From assembly GCA_022361075.1 (NCBI GenBank), contig JAKSBQ010000109.1:1-33817 (forward strand): a DNA stretch of 33,817 nucleotides. The letters run 5' to 3'. The notes under the pieces are model-generated. The model made no database searches and was not told the origin of the DNA. It was given only the letters and a program-made list of their open reading frames with translations. A program made the translations under genes and the position numbers. Every line of letters begins with the position of its first letter. Positions within the stretch are counted from its first letter, which is position 1. Positions 8,016-17,256 of this stretch are shown here, piece after piece. The DNA comes from Opitutales bacterium. GTDB taxonomy: Bacteria > Verrucomicrobiota > Verrucomicrobiia > Opitutales > JAFGAQ01.

Positions 8016-11000
8016 TCAGAGATCAAGGTAGACTGACTTCAACGCGTCGAGGTCGATTAGCTGCTGACGAAGTAGTTCGAGAATTGCTGCGCGGATCACT
8101 GTCAAACGCTGCCCCTCAAGCTGAATTGCGGCACTGCTGTTCTCGGGATGAATAATGATGCCATTCGATGTGGTCGAAACCGCGTATTGGGCATTCCCTA
8201 AGGTCAGCGAAATAGAATCCACAGGCGCCGATGGTGGAAGAAAGGTCTTATCTGAATCGTTGGTAGGCTCCAAAACAATATTTGCATCACTTCCAGAGAT
8301 TTTGAACCCTCTTTCAGTGTATGGGGGGCCAAACGGCGGATAAACTACAATCTGAATCGTGGAGGAACTGAAGTTGTCCTGACCAAAAATGAGCAGATTT
8401 GAATCAGCCTGGCTGTCGTCTCCTTCAGTCGGTCCATCGTCGTCGGTTGGCCCACCTTCGTCCGGATTGTTGTCATTGAATACATCTCCCCCGTCGGTTG
8501 GGGACAAAACAGATAGCATGCCGTCCACGTAGGTGATCGCATAATTTTGGGCAGAATATCCGCTCGGCGTAATCACATAAATTCCAGGAAGAAAACTGCC
8601 TTGAGAATCACCTAGATAGATTAACGATCCGTTCAACACTGACGGGTCCTCTCCATTTACAAAACCATCAAAAACCACTCCATTGCCACCACTGTAAGGA
8701 ATGCCATCGTAGTTTTTAAAGTCATCCAGGGCCGTGATCGTCAACGGCGCTTGATTTATGGTGAGAGTTCCATCCACGTAAACGAATCGATAATATTTTG
8801 ATGAATATCCTCCGGGAACGATCAAGTAGGAGCCAGCGTTGGTTGCTCCCTGTGAACTACCTCCGTAAATTAATGAACCATCCAGGATGGATTCATCATG
8901 CCCGTTCACAAATCCTGTGTAAGTCACTCCGTTACCGCCGCTGAATGCAGTGCCGTCGTAAGTTCGGCTAAAATCGTTGGCTGTGATGGTCAATAAGGCT
9001 TTATCAATCGTGAGGGTTCCATCCACGAAGGTGATCAAATAATTCTGCGCACTTAATCCACCCGTTGTCAGCACGTAAGTCCCAGGATCGATGCTTCCCT
9101 GAGAGCTACCTCCGTAAGTCAATGTTCCGGTAAGAACAGACTCGTTTTCCCCGTTTACAAATCCTGAATAAGTCACTCCATTCCCACCACTGTACGGCCT
9201 ACCATTATACGAAATGGTGTGGTCATTTGCGGTCACGATCAGGGTTGCTGGATCGATAATCAAGGTTCCGTTACTAAAAGACAGATCATAACCAAGGGTA
9301 TCAGAAAGCCCTCCAATTCCGATCGTGTAAGTACCCGCATTAACTGCTCCTTGGGAGTCACCCGAATAAGCAAGAGTACCGCCGAACTGCGAGACCGAAT
9401 CGCCATTGAGCAGGGTTCCGTTGTTCACGCCAGCTCCACCCGCAAATGCAAGACCATCATAAACCTTGGTGAAGTCATTTGCGTTGATCGTCACCGAAGG
9501 ACGCTCTCGATAAATCAAATAAATACCATCCGACAGTGGAGCAGTAAAATTAGTTGTGGTTTCGTCGCTCGAATAACGGAACCTGCCGCTACCGAAACCC
9601 ACTGCACTTGCTGCCTGGGTAGAACCCGAAACACTGCCCGTGTAAAGAATCCCGCGTCCGCCCGCTCCGACACCGATCGTCGGATTTCCTATGACTACGA
9701 TGTCACCTCCGTTCGGATCGAGGGCATTTCTCGTGCGAGCAGCATTCAAAAACATCGCATCGGACGAATCCTCCGTAGTAACGACATTTTCAGAAATTCG
9801 GAGGTCTCCTTCCTGTGTTGAGATTTCCACAGTTCCATCGGAAGAGATCCCATCCGTTCCTTTCACTGAACCGATTTCGAGGTCTTCCTGGTTGATAAAC
9901 TCAAGCACACCTGTCACGCCAGCGATCGTGTTCACATCGTTCCCTGAGTTGTCTAGGATGAACTGCCCGCCACCAAGCAAACGTAATCCATTCGCCTTAA
10001 ACTGTCCTGTCGCCGACTGAATCGCACTCAGCATCGTGGTAAGCGATAAATTGTTGGTGTCTAACTGAAGGGATTGATCCAAAAGGATGCTTCCCGATCC
10101 CTGCCTCAGGTGGAGATCATCTTCAACAACGGTCGTAGCATCCACCGTGATACCACCAGTATTTGTAACATCTCCCACTACAATCTCCGAAAATCCATCC
10201 AAAAATAACTGTCCGGCTCCATCGAAGTAGGAAGCGGGAAGTTGCAATACCCCACCCGAGGATCCTACACTGATACTGGTCGTATCGCTGTATGGCATCA
10301 CAAACAAGTTTCCGGAGCTCGAAAGGTAGTTGTTGGTACCCGACAGGGCCATTCGATCCCCTTTGAGGCTGATGTCACCTCCTCCGGTAGATTCCAGGAT
10401 TACCGCATCCTCTGTAAAATCGATCGCCAATGCTGTGTCAGACCTTCCAATCAACGAAATGTTGCCCGTATTGGTTCTCAGCACGGTATCATCAAGCTCA
10501 ATGCCATCGTCATCGTCCGCACCGATGCCTTCGATGGTAATATCACCACTTCCCTTCACCCAAACAACAGTCCCATCTTCGGTCTCCACTCCCTCTGCGT
10601 TCGACTGAGCAGTTCCTTTAAAGCTGATGTTACCGGAAATGTTCGTAAAAAAGTTGGTTTCGCCGATTGCCAAACCTTCTCCCCCACCGGAGCCACCCGT
10701 TCCAGTCAGAGAGATGTCACCCCCAGTTGAGTCGAATGTGCCGTAAAGCACCACTCCTCTTCCCGTCGTACCTCCGGTTCCGTTGATTGTGATTCCACCG
10801 CTTCCACTAGTGAAAGTGTTTGGGGAAATATTGCTGTATACGCCGTCGAAACTACCGATTCCGGTTCCATTAATCGTGATACCTCCGGATGAAGAAGTGG
10901 TTACGGAAACAAAATCAGTGCTATTAAATCCATGGAATCCCACTCCATCTGAGTCACCACTCAATGCAGTTCCAGTTATTGAAACAGATGTGGTCGACGT

Positions 11001-13505
11001 TGAACCAATGGTAGTGTTCTCAAAATCAAGTCCGTAGCCACCAAACACACCGATATTGGTCCCATCTCCGCCAGTTCCCATGATCGAGATCGGTCCTCCA
11101 ATCGCATTGATTACACCGGCTAATTCCGCACCATCTCCCCGGCCTCGATCATTCGTCCCGGTGATGGTTACTCCACCACTTCCGGAAATAATCTCTCCGG
11201 TAAGGATGTCCTCTGTATCCACTCCTTCACCTCGGCCTTGAGCGGTTCCCGTGATCGTAATTGATCCGGTTCCACCAGTTCCATTACCTGTTCGAACAGT
11301 GGTATGGAATTCCAAAGCAACTCCGTCACGGTCTCCACCATCAAATCCAGTTGCACTTGGACCAATTCCAGTGATTGAGATACTTCCGTTCGCCGTACTC
11401 TGAATCAATGACCCTGCCACAAAAACTCCCGCTACAGGATCTCCATCATTAATATCTCCAGGGGAATAATTTCCTCCGGTGCCTGTGATGGTGATATCAC
11501 CATTCTCGGTCTGAATTAGCGCTCCGACATCACCTTCTGAAGGAGCAATATAAACTCCATCCTCAACATTATCAGTATTGGCTCCATTGTCTACCACGTC
11601 ACCTTCAATATTGATCGAGCCGTTTCCAGAAGTACGAATCTGGGTGTCGGGAACTCCACCAGTTGCGTCATCGCCTTCGATATTTACGCCTGCATTCAGA
11701 TTTCCTCTGCCGCGAATAACGATATTTCCACCACCAGCATCGATAACGCTCTCAGATCCAATATCCACTCCGAAGCCCAACCCTGTGCTCCGCCCGTGTC
11801 CCCTAAGAATAATATCTCCCCCTGACGTTTCAATCGTTCCAATTATATTCACGCCTCGAAAAACCGCATTATTCCCGTAGGCAAATCCAGTTCCAGATGA
11901 TCCTCCCATGGCATAAAAATAGCCTCCATTCGTGAGAACGGACCCACCATTGGTAATCGCAACCGCTCCGTCATTGTTGTCATCAATGTCCGAGTTGAAA
12001 TAGACATTCAGCCTACCCGATGTTGAAGAGATCGTATCCCCTCGAAGGCGGATATTTCGGTGCGCATTAAACCTCAAAGTTGCATCGCCCCCACCCGCAC
12101 TTTTAGTAATGTCCGCGTCGATTAGAATATCTCCTGAATCCCCTCCAGCGGCTCCGGTTTGAATCGTAACGCTGGTGTTGGAATTCAACTGAGTGTTAAT
12201 GTCGGTGTTGAGGATAACGCTTGTGGATCCCGACGTGAAATTAGGTAACGTTCCACCAGACGTTGGACCCGTCGCGTTTACCTCGATGTCGTAAGGGTCG
12301 AGAAGCCATTCACCACCGTTTCCGTTTGCTGCAGTAGCGTCGAGTTGCATGCCCATTACATCAAGAAAATAGCCCGAAGTTTCCACTCTGCCTCCATCTC
12401 CGTTGCGTGATCCACCTGTCGCCCGAACTTCACCATGCACAAGTGTCGTTGATTCGTCATTCAAAACATCCGACCATATCGCGATCTGCCCTCCATTTCC
12501 GTTTTCTACAGCAGAAGCGTCAATCAAAGCTCCTTCTTCAACAGTCGTGTTCACCGCCTGAGACACTTCTGCGTTGGAGTTCTGCCAGCTGCCTCCCACC
12601 TCGATAAGCCCACCTCCCGTGAGACCGATTGCGGTCGTGGTTGATCCGGATTCCAAATTCACTTCATCCGCAGTCAGAATGATTCGGCCACCTACACTCT
12701 GGAGCGAGTTCGCTTCAATCACTCCTCTCTGATTAACAACAGATCGATTGATCTCACCGACCGCCTTGGCCGACATTACTGCTAATCCACCGTCAACACG
12801 GATCAACTCACGATTCTCGATTAACGCATCGACAGCAGATTCTTCGATTCGATAACTGATCAGCGAGTTCCCATGCAAAGTCACGCTCACTTTGTCACCT
12901 GCGAGCAGTGCCGCACTCCCTTCCGGAGAGATGATCTCCCCCTCATTCATTATTTCCGGAGAAATTAATCCGATGAATCCACCCGGCTTGGAACGCAAAA
13001 CACCTCTGTTTTCAATGCTTCCCGAGGAATGCCCGACTCTCGAGAAGGAATAATCTCCGCTTAAGAAAGCTTCATCTTCGATGTCGAGAGTAGTCCCCAG
13101 AAAACCCCCAACATCAACGTTCGCAGATTCGCCAAAAAGGATGCCTTGAGGATTTACGAGAAATACGTTTCCGTTCGCCTCGAGTCTTCCAAATATCTCA
13201 GAAGGTAGCTCCCCAATCACCCGGTTTAGAGCCACACTTGAGGAGTCTGGTTGATTGAAGATTACCGCACCGTCGGGCCCGATGTTGAAAGAATCCCAAT
13301 TCGTTATCAACTGATGCGTATTCTGCAATATGTCCAATCGGTTTTCACTGTAATTAAAAACAGCGTTCCCATTCTGAATCTCTCCTCCTTGCGGCAAATG
13401 ACCACTTTGCGCGCTCAGATAATTGTTGAGAAAACTGATGAGTAGCAGGGACCCAAATCCGTAACGCACTGCTTTAAAACAATTTAAATAGAGGTTGTTT
13501 ATCAT
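8016..13505 (-). CDS. TpsA-type filamentous haemagglutinin-like exoprotein
   Basis: The 1829-residue exoprotein is the secreted partner of a two-partner secretion pair. A signal peptide (LLLISFLNNYLSAQS, to about residue 33) leads into the TPS secretion domain (about 36-260), with the hallmark NVFLVNPQGILFG at 113-125; this domain is recognised by the TpsB POTRA domains. From about 270 to 1300 the sequence is Gly/Ser/Thr/Ile-rich with many short repeats such as GGITINGTG and GDITITGTG, expected to form a long right-handed beta-helix. GGEWLLDPYDIEV (about 395-410) is a segment common in such proteins. Four MBG-type repeats follow (about 1333-1665), then an acidic Asp/Glu/Gly linker (about 1667-1700) and a C-terminal domain of about 130 residues that I do not recognise. 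The ATG at 13505 has AAAGGA upstream and lies 9 nt after the tpsB stop. No Cys-rich, toxin or intein module was seen. Adhesion or surface-fibre function is inferred. Confidence 0.92.
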   Translation of the reverse strand: MINNLYLNCFKAVRYGFGSLLLISFLNNYLSAQSGHLPQGGEIQNGNAVFNYSENRLDILQNTHQLITNWDSFNIGPDGAVIFNQPDSSSVALNRVIGELPSEIFGRLEANGNVFLVNPQGILFGESANVDVGGFLGTTLDIEDEAFLSGDYSFSRVGHSSGSIENRGVLRSKPGGFIGLISPEIMNEGEIISPEGSAALLAGDKVSVTLHGNSLISYRIEESAVDALIENRELIRVDGGLAVMSAKAVGEINRSVVNQRGVIEANSLQSVGGRIILTADEVNLESGSTTTAIGLTGGGLIEVGGSWQNSNAEVSQAVNTTVEEGALIDASAVENGNGGQIAIWSDVLNDESTTLVHGEVRATGGSRNGDGGRVETSGYFLDVMGMQLDATAANGNGGEWLLDPYDIEVNATGPTSGGTLPNFTSGSTSVILNTDINTQLNSNTSVTIQTGAAGGDSGDILIDADITKSAGGGDATLRFNAHRNIRLRGDTISSTSGRLNVYFNSDIDDNNDGAVAITNGGSVLTNGGYFYAMGGSSGTGFAYGNNAVFRGVNIIGTIETSGGDIILRGHGRSTGLGFGVDIGSESVIDAGGGNIVIRGRGNLNAGVNIEGDDATGGVPDTQIRTSGNGSINIEGDVVDNGANTDNVEDGVYIAPSEGDVGALIQTENGDITITGTGGNYSPGDINDGDPVAGVFVAGSLIQSTANGSISITGIGPSATGFDGGDRDGVALEFHTTVRTGNGTGGTGSITITGTAQGRGEGVDTEDILTGEIISGSGGVTITGTNDRGRGDGAELAGVINAIGGPISIMGTGGDGTNIGVFGGYGLDFENTTIGSTSTTSVSITGTALSGDSDGVGFHGFNSTDFVSVTTSSSGGITINGTGIGSFDGVYSNISPNTFTSGSGGITINGTGGTTGRGVVLYGTFDSTGGDISLTGTGGSGGGEGLAIGETNFFTNISGNISFKGTAQSNAEGVETEDGTVVWVKGSGDITIEGIGADDDDGIELDDTVLRTNTGNISLIGRSDTALAIDFTEDAVILESTGGGDISLKGDRMALSGTNNYLSSSGNLFVMPYSDTTSISVGSSGGVLQLPASYFDGAGQLFLDGFSEIVVGDVTNTGGITVDATTVVEDDLHLRQGSGSILLDQSLQLDTNNLSLTTMLSAIQSATGQFKANGLRLLGGGQFILDNSGNDVNTIAGVTGVLEFINQEDLEIGSVKGTDGISSDGTVEISTQEGDLRISENVVTTEDSSDAMFLNAARTRNALDPNGGDIVVIGNPTIGVGAGGRGILYTGSVSGSTQAASAVGFGSGRFRYSSDETTTNFTAPLSDGIYLIYRERPSVTINANDFTKVYDGLAFAGGAGVNNGTLLNGDSVSQFGGTLAYSGDSQGAVNAGTYTIGIGGLSDTLGYDLSFSNGTLIIDPATLIVTANDHTISYNGRPYSGGNGVTYSGFVNGENESVLTGTLTYGGSSQGSIDPGTYVLTTGGLSAQNYLITFVDGTLTIDKALLTITANDFSRTYDGTAFSGGNGVTYTGFVNGHDESILDGSLIYGGSSQGATNAGSYLIVPGGYSSKYYRFVYVDGTLTINQAPLTITALDDFKNYDGIPYSGGNGVVFDGFVNGEDPSVLNGSLIYLGDSQGSFLPGIYVITPSGYSAQNYAITYVDGMLSVLSPTDGGDVFNDNNPDEGGPTDDDGPTEGDDSQADSNLLIFGQDNFSSSTIQIVVYPPFGPPYTERGFKISGSDANIVLEPTNDSDKTFLPPSAPVDSISLTLGNAQYAVSTTSNGIIIHPENSSAAIQLEGQRLTVIRAAILELLRQQLIDLDALKSVYLDL
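8515..9510 (-). repeat. Four tandem 83-residue MBG/YGX-type repeats within tpsA
   Basis: The repeat unit reads about TITANDFSRTYDGTAFSGGNG, then V.Y.GFVNGEDESVL.G, L.YGGSSQG....GTY, GYSAQNY and FVDGTLTI. The SGGNG segments recur in the DNA near 8685, 8934 and 9183, exactly 249 nt (83 codons) apart, with a more divergent first copy near 9432. The order in the protein runs from high to low coordinates. Repeats of this type (often called MBG or YDG domains) are Ig-like stalk modules in bacterial surface proteins. Copy number may vary between strains by recombination. Confidence 0.85.
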
Positions 13506-13514
13506 AGGATTCCT

Positions 13515-15251
13515 TTAGAAAGAGATACGCACTGAAAACCAGAATCGGTTCGTCTTTTTAGTCCCGTCAGCATCATAGCCAGTAAGTGGATCCGCCCCGG
13601 GGTTATCCCCAATTCTTTGAGAATAGGCCAGATAGGTCTGGAAAGCGTTGGCTTTACCAAAATTCAATGCGACTCCCCAACCAGATAGACTGTAACTGTT
13701 TGGGGTCTGGAGAGGGATTTGGTAACGATCCTCATATTGCCTAACCCGGCCCCAATCATAGAATACCGATGCACGGACGTCGCCTAACCAACGATGCCCT
13801 CGAGCAAATAAATACTGGGCTTCTGTAGAGAGTTTCACGCCGCTACTCCCTGCGCCTTCGCTGGCAGAATAGGCCCTCACACCATTGAGGCCTCCCAGAT
13901 GAATCTTCTCCGAAGAATCCAGGTTTCGATCCGCCCACTGCCCTGAAATTCTTGCGACCAAAAGTATTTCGGGTGTCATGCGCTGAATACGTTTTGCAGA
14001 AAAAGTCAGTTTCTTAAAATTCCCTTGTTTGTGCGCACCTGTAGGACTTTGATCAAGCAGTTCTGCGATTGGGTTTTTGATATCCACCTCACCGAGGTGA
14101 AGTTTCAAAACACCGAAGGTGTAACCACTCTCACCCACCAGATCGACAGTATCCCCGGATAGACCAATCCGTACAGTTTGGATCTGGCTCTCATTTAGCT
14201 GGATTCCCACGGTCTCGTCTTCAAATGCAGCAAAATCGAACGAGGCATGCGCTTTCAGGTTCGTCCTCGCACTTCTGATAATGGGATAGTCCGAGTAGAG
14301 TGACAAAATATTAGCCGTCCCCTTAGCATCAAGGATCTCAAAGTCTTTTCCCAGCTCGTAAACCATTCTCGTCGCGCGAATTCCCACCTTTAGACCGGTC
14401 GAGCTCAACATTCCGGAGTAATCCAATGATCCCAAGTCGAAGGCACCATCGCTCAAAGACTTCCGATAATTCAGAATGAGTTCGTCTCCGAAGGTCGTAA
14501 GGTTTTTCAAAGCGACTCCAGCCTCTGCCAAAACAGATCCGGTGTAACGATTCCCAGCGTTGTTTATCGCCAACCAGGGGTGCAGCATTTTACCCTCCGA
14601 AGTCTCAATCTCTACTCGGGTAGTGCCCTCCTCGCTTCCAGGCTCCAACTTCGCCGATGCTTTTACCCCGGGAAAATCACTGAGCAGCAAGACCGCTCTT
14701 TCCAGATTTTTTCGATTAATCGGTTCCCCAGAAGGATTACTTGCCCGAACAATTTTTGAAATTTTACCAGAATCCAGTCTTAGGTTCTTTCCAACCACTT
14801 TGATCCCACCTTCGTTAGGATCCAACACGCCTTCAACGATCTTGATGGCGATGTGTCCATCCGTAACGTCTTGCGGCGGAAAATAACAATGAGCTAGAAG
14901 ATACCCCTTTCCGCGATAAGCTTCGTTGATCGCACTGAGAGCTGCATCCAGACTTTGCATATTCTGAGACTCACCCACAAAATCACTCAACATCTCCTGA
15001 ATCTCTTCCTCGGTAAACACTTTCAAATCTCCGAAAATCCGAAAAGATCTCACCGCGATACGAACGTCTGAACTTCTGGTAGGTCTGGAGGGTTGCCTAT
15101 CCTCGACAGAAATCGAATTTCTCTCTCTCGGCTGAATCGCCTCTACACCACTGACACCTACACTATGATTATTCAGAAGAGTCCCCGAGTCAGGAATGAT
15201 GTTTCCGCCGAGACTCGTAATCAGAAGAAAAAAAAAGGTCAGTTTTTTCAT
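13515..15251 (-). CDS. TpsB-type outer-membrane transporter (ShlB/FhaC/HecB family)
   Basis: This is the Omp85-superfamily pore that exports the adjacent TpsA protein. From the ATG at 15251 it has 578 residues. A signal peptide (MKKLTFFFLLITSLGG) is followed by POTRA domains: IAVRSFRIFGDLKVFTEEEI opens the first, with YRGKGYLLAHCYFPPQDV within it, and LRLDSGKISKIV and RKNLERAVLLLSDFPGV follow in the second. A 16-strand barrel begins near HPWLAINNAGN. The conserved loop-6 motif appears as GVRAY in GLNGVRAYSASEGAGSSG (VRGY/F in FhaC). The chain ends in FWFSVRISF, with the terminal phenylalanine expected for Bam-dependent barrels. A TTG at 15275 would add eight residues before the signal peptide and has no Shine-Dalgarno, so I prefer the ATG. 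It lies 9 nt upstream of tpsA, one operon. Confidence 0.92.
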   Translation of the reverse strand: MKKLTFFFLLITSLGGNIIPDSGTLLNNHSVGVSGVEAIQPRERNSISVEDRQPSRPTRSSDVRIAVRSFRIFGDLKVFTEEEIQEMLSDFVGESQNMQSLDAALSAINEAYRGKGYLLAHCYFPPQDVTDGHIAIKIVEGVLDPNEGGIKVVGKNLRLDSGKISKIVRASNPSGEPINRKNLERAVLLLSDFPGVKASAKLEPGSEEGTTRVEIETSEGKMLHPWLAINNAGNRYTGSVLAEAGVALKNLTTFGDELILNYRKSLSDGAFDLGSLDYSGMLSSTGLKVGIRATRMVYELGKDFEILDAKGTANILSLYSDYPIIRSARTNLKAHASFDFAAFEDETVGIQLNESQIQTVRIGLSGDTVDLVGESGYTFGVLKLHLGEVDIKNPIAELLDQSPTGAHKQGNFKKLTFSAKRIQRMTPEILLVARISGQWADRNLDSSEKIHLGGLNGVRAYSASEGAGSSGVKLSTEAQYLFARGHRWLGDVRASVFYDWGRVRQYEDRYQIPLQTPNSYSLSGWGVALNFGKANAFQTYLAYSQRIGDNPGADPLTGYDADGTKKTNRFWFSVRISF

Positions 15252-15281
15252 AGATAATGGAATGACCAATCGCAACTAGAC

Positions 15282-15298
15282 GAATCCGATCCGGATTC
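15282..15298. promoter_or_regulatory. Perfect 7-3-7 palindrome upstream of tpsBA, candidate operator
   Basis: GAATCCG-ATC-CGGATTC is a perfect inverted repeat located 30 nt upstream of the tpsB ATG, in the promoter region of the two-partner secretion operon. Dyads of this size are typical of dimeric repressor sites. No neighbouring regulator is evident, so the binding protein is unknown. The rest of the 15252-15483 gap shows no convincing small gene. Confidence 0.4.
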
Positions 15299-15483
15299 AA
15301 ATGGGTTTCAAAGGACAGTGAACCTTCCAAAACCGCTAAGTTTACCATTGGGATGTGGAATATTGCCGCACGTTTTACGAAAAGTTTACCAAATCTCAAT
15401 TGAAACCACCACTTTTTGGTAATCTATCAGCAAAACTTAATGCCCCGATGTCTGCAAAGTAGCAGAACCAATCCGTCAGGAGG

Positions 15484-16014
15484 CTATTTGTTTAGCATTT
15501 CGGACAGTGCTTGGACGGTTTTCCAGTTCCTGGTCGTGGCATTGATGCCCAATTTTTTCTCAAAAAAGTTGTTGGTAATTTTTGTACGACCATAGCCGTT
15601 CGGGCAGAAAACCCAAACGATTCCGTCACCATATTCGACATCCTCACCCTCACCCAGCGGTAACTCACATTTGTCCGGGTAATGCTCTGCCTCACCAAAC
15701 AAAATCGTGTAGTGAGCAAATTTAGCGTCACGCCCAGGATCACTCAGAAGTGGATTTTCTCGGATTTCCAGAAACTCTTTTTCTTCAAGGACCAACAAAT
15801 CTACTTCAAAACCCCACCTGGAAAGAATGGTCTGAAAAACGATCTCTCGAACTTTCTCCTTTCCTGCAGTTGATTCGCAGACCACATTTCCACTTTGAAG
15901 ATAAGTCTGCACGTTCAGCAATCCACTTTCAATCAGCGCTGATCTGAGTTCCGCCATTTTGATCAAACGCTGGCCGCTAACGTTAATTCCCCTTAACAAA
16001 ACCACATATTTCAT
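15484..16014 (-). CDS. DUF1697 family protein
   Basis: The start MKYVVLLRGINVSGQRLIKM, then LRSALIESGLLNVQTYLQSGNVV, is the DUF1697 signature (family: ALLRGINVGG...M..L......G...V.TY.QSGNV). I start it at the ATG at 16014 (176 residues), where homologues begin; a GTG at 16035 would add seven residues and abut the aldolase stop. DUF1697 proteins have no established biochemical role. It follows the transaldolase-like gene by 23 nt on the same strand and is probably co-transcribed. Confidence 0.88.
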   Translation of the reverse strand: MKYVVLLRGINVSGQRLIKMAELRSALIESGLLNVQTYLQSGNVVCESTAGKEKVREIVFQTILSRWGFEVDLLVLEEKEFLEIRENPLLSDPGRDAKFAHYTILFGEAEHYPDKCELPLGEGEDVEYGDGIVWVFCPNGYGRTKITNNFFEKKLGINATTRNWKTVQALSEMLNK

Positions 16015-16037
16015 GACAACCCGGGGGCACTGCACAA

Positions 16038-16685
16038 CTAGGCATGATAATCCATTAAAAACTTCTTTAGCCCATCCTCTGTTTGCGGATGATCGTAAAA
16101 CGTGAGCACAAATTCATAAGGGCAGGTCACAATGTCCACACCCAGTTCGATGCATCTTTGGATGTGATTCTGAGTCCGAACCGAAGCACAAAGGATCTCA
16201 GTCTCAAATTCGTAGTTTTTCTTCATTTGCACCATCTGAGCAATCACCCCCAGGCCATCTACTCCTTTGTCCTCTAAACGTCCGACAAACGGCGATACGT
16301 AAGTCGCGCCAGCTTTCATTGCTGCCAACGCCTGTAAAACGCTGAAAACCAACGTACAATTGGTTTTGATGCCCTGATCCGATAATCGATGGATCACCTT
16401 TAGTCCCGTGCGCGTCGCAGGTGCTTTGACAACGATGCGCGGATCAATTGAGATCAACTCATGCGCCTCGGCAATCATGCCTTCCATGTCTGTCGCGATC
16501 ACCTCTACACTGATGTTTCCATCCATGAGTTCACAAATCTTTGCAAAATGTGCCTTTGTATCCGCAATTCCGTTTACACCCTCTTTCGCTACCAACGACG
16601 GGTTCGTCGTCACTCCGTTGATGATGCCGAGTTCGGATGCCTCACGAATTTGATCCAGATTAGCAGTGTCTAGGTAGATCTTCAT
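16038..16685 (-). CDS. Transaldolase / fructose-6-phosphate aldolase (TalC/FSA type)
   Basis: The 215-residue protein is a short class-I aldolase of the small transaldolase family. MKIYLDTANLDQIREA opens the TIM barrel, and GVTTNPSLVAKEG is the strand-2 signature. The Schiff-base lysine is K87 in IVVKAPAT (K85 in E. coli FSA). NCTLVFSVLQALAAMKAGA and YVSPFVGRLEDKG complete the active site. It either transfers dihydroxyacetone units in the pentose phosphate pathway or cleaves fructose 6-phosphate; sequence inspection alone cannot separate TalC-type transaldolase from FSA. Cytoplasmic. The ATG at 16685 has only a weak AGG upstream. Confidence 0.93.
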   Translation of the reverse strand: MKIYLDTANLDQIREASELGIINGVTTNPSLVAKEGVNGIADTKAHFAKICELMDGNISVEVIATDMEGMIAEAHELISIDPRIVVKAPATRTGLKVIHRLSDQGIKTNCTLVFSVLQALAAMKAGATYVSPFVGRLEDKGVDGLGVIAQMVQMKKNYEFETEILCASVRTQNHIQRCIELGVDIVTCPYEFVLTFYDHPQTEDGLKKFLMDYHA

Positions 16686-16743
16686 AGTCAGACCTAACGT
16701 GAAGATTTCTTCCTCGCTTGTCCACTGTTAAGGATTAGGCCGT

Positions 16744-17166
16744 CTAAGCGAGTAATGCTCTCAATTCTTCAGGTATCCCCAAAGAAGTCATCTCTCCACT
16801 TTTACTATCAAACGCCACATGCACTGTTGAAAAACTTCCCTTCGCGGCAAGAACATCATCTGCTTCTCTGAAAATCTTGAAAGCATACTCAATGGCCCGG
16901 TCTTTAACCTCCTTAACTGTCAATTCCACCCGAACCTTCTCGCCGTTGTGAAACGGCGCCGAATACTTTGCCTGAGCCCTGACTCTCGGCCAACCCAGGA
17001 TCCGGTCGTTCTGATGATTCATCATCGGATAATCGATCTCACGAAAGAGCGCGTGTTCAGCGGCTTCTGCCCAACGGAAATAGTTACTAAAATGAACCAA
17101 CCCCGCCGCGTCAGTCTCATGAAACTCAACCACTCGATGATGAACAAAAATTTTCATAACCGACAT
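16744..17166 (-). CDS. Acyl-CoA thioesterase, 4HBT hotdog-fold family
   Basis: From ATG 17166 the protein has 140 residues; an ATG three codons later (17157) is equally possible. The motif VEFHETDAAGLVHFSNYFRW, followed by AEHALF, is the 4-hydroxybenzoyl-CoA thioesterase / YbgC active-site region, with the catalytic Asp in ETDAAG. The following strands (YSAPFHNGEKVRVELTVKEV, DVLAAKGSFSTVHV) fit the hotdog fold. It should hydrolyse an acyl-CoA thioester; the natural acyl group is unknown, and a DHNA-CoA or short-chain thioesterase role is possible. The frame continues upstream to 17256 but would then overlap the promoter region of the divergent gene, so I reject that extension. Confidence 0.85.
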   Translation of the reverse strand: MSVMKIFVHHRVVEFHETDAAGLVHFSNYFRWAEAAEHALFREIDYPMMNHQNDRILGWPRVRAQAKYSAPFHNGEKVRVELTVKEVKDRAIEYAFKIFREADDVLAAKGSFSTVHVAFDSKSGEMTSLGIPEELRALLA

Positions 17167-17256
17167 TGTGTAAGATCCACGAAAAAGAATCGAGGTTGAA
17201 GTATTCGCCTGCGAACTTGCATCCGATTCATAACTCGCGGAGTATACTAAAATCAC

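Noticed and set aside
8515-9510. CRISPR-like spacing of repeats
   Set aside because: The 249-nt periodicity is coding, in frame and degenerate at the DNA level, so it is a protein-domain repeat.
9219-9821. Plus-strand open frame of 200 codons inside tpsA
   Set aside because: It is the antisense shadow of the repetitive tpsA sequence and has no protein-like features.
15190-15399. 69-codon minus-strand frame overlapping the tpsB start
   Set aside because: It is in a different frame from the tpsB signal peptide, overlaps the palindrome and promoter region, and has no recognisable features.
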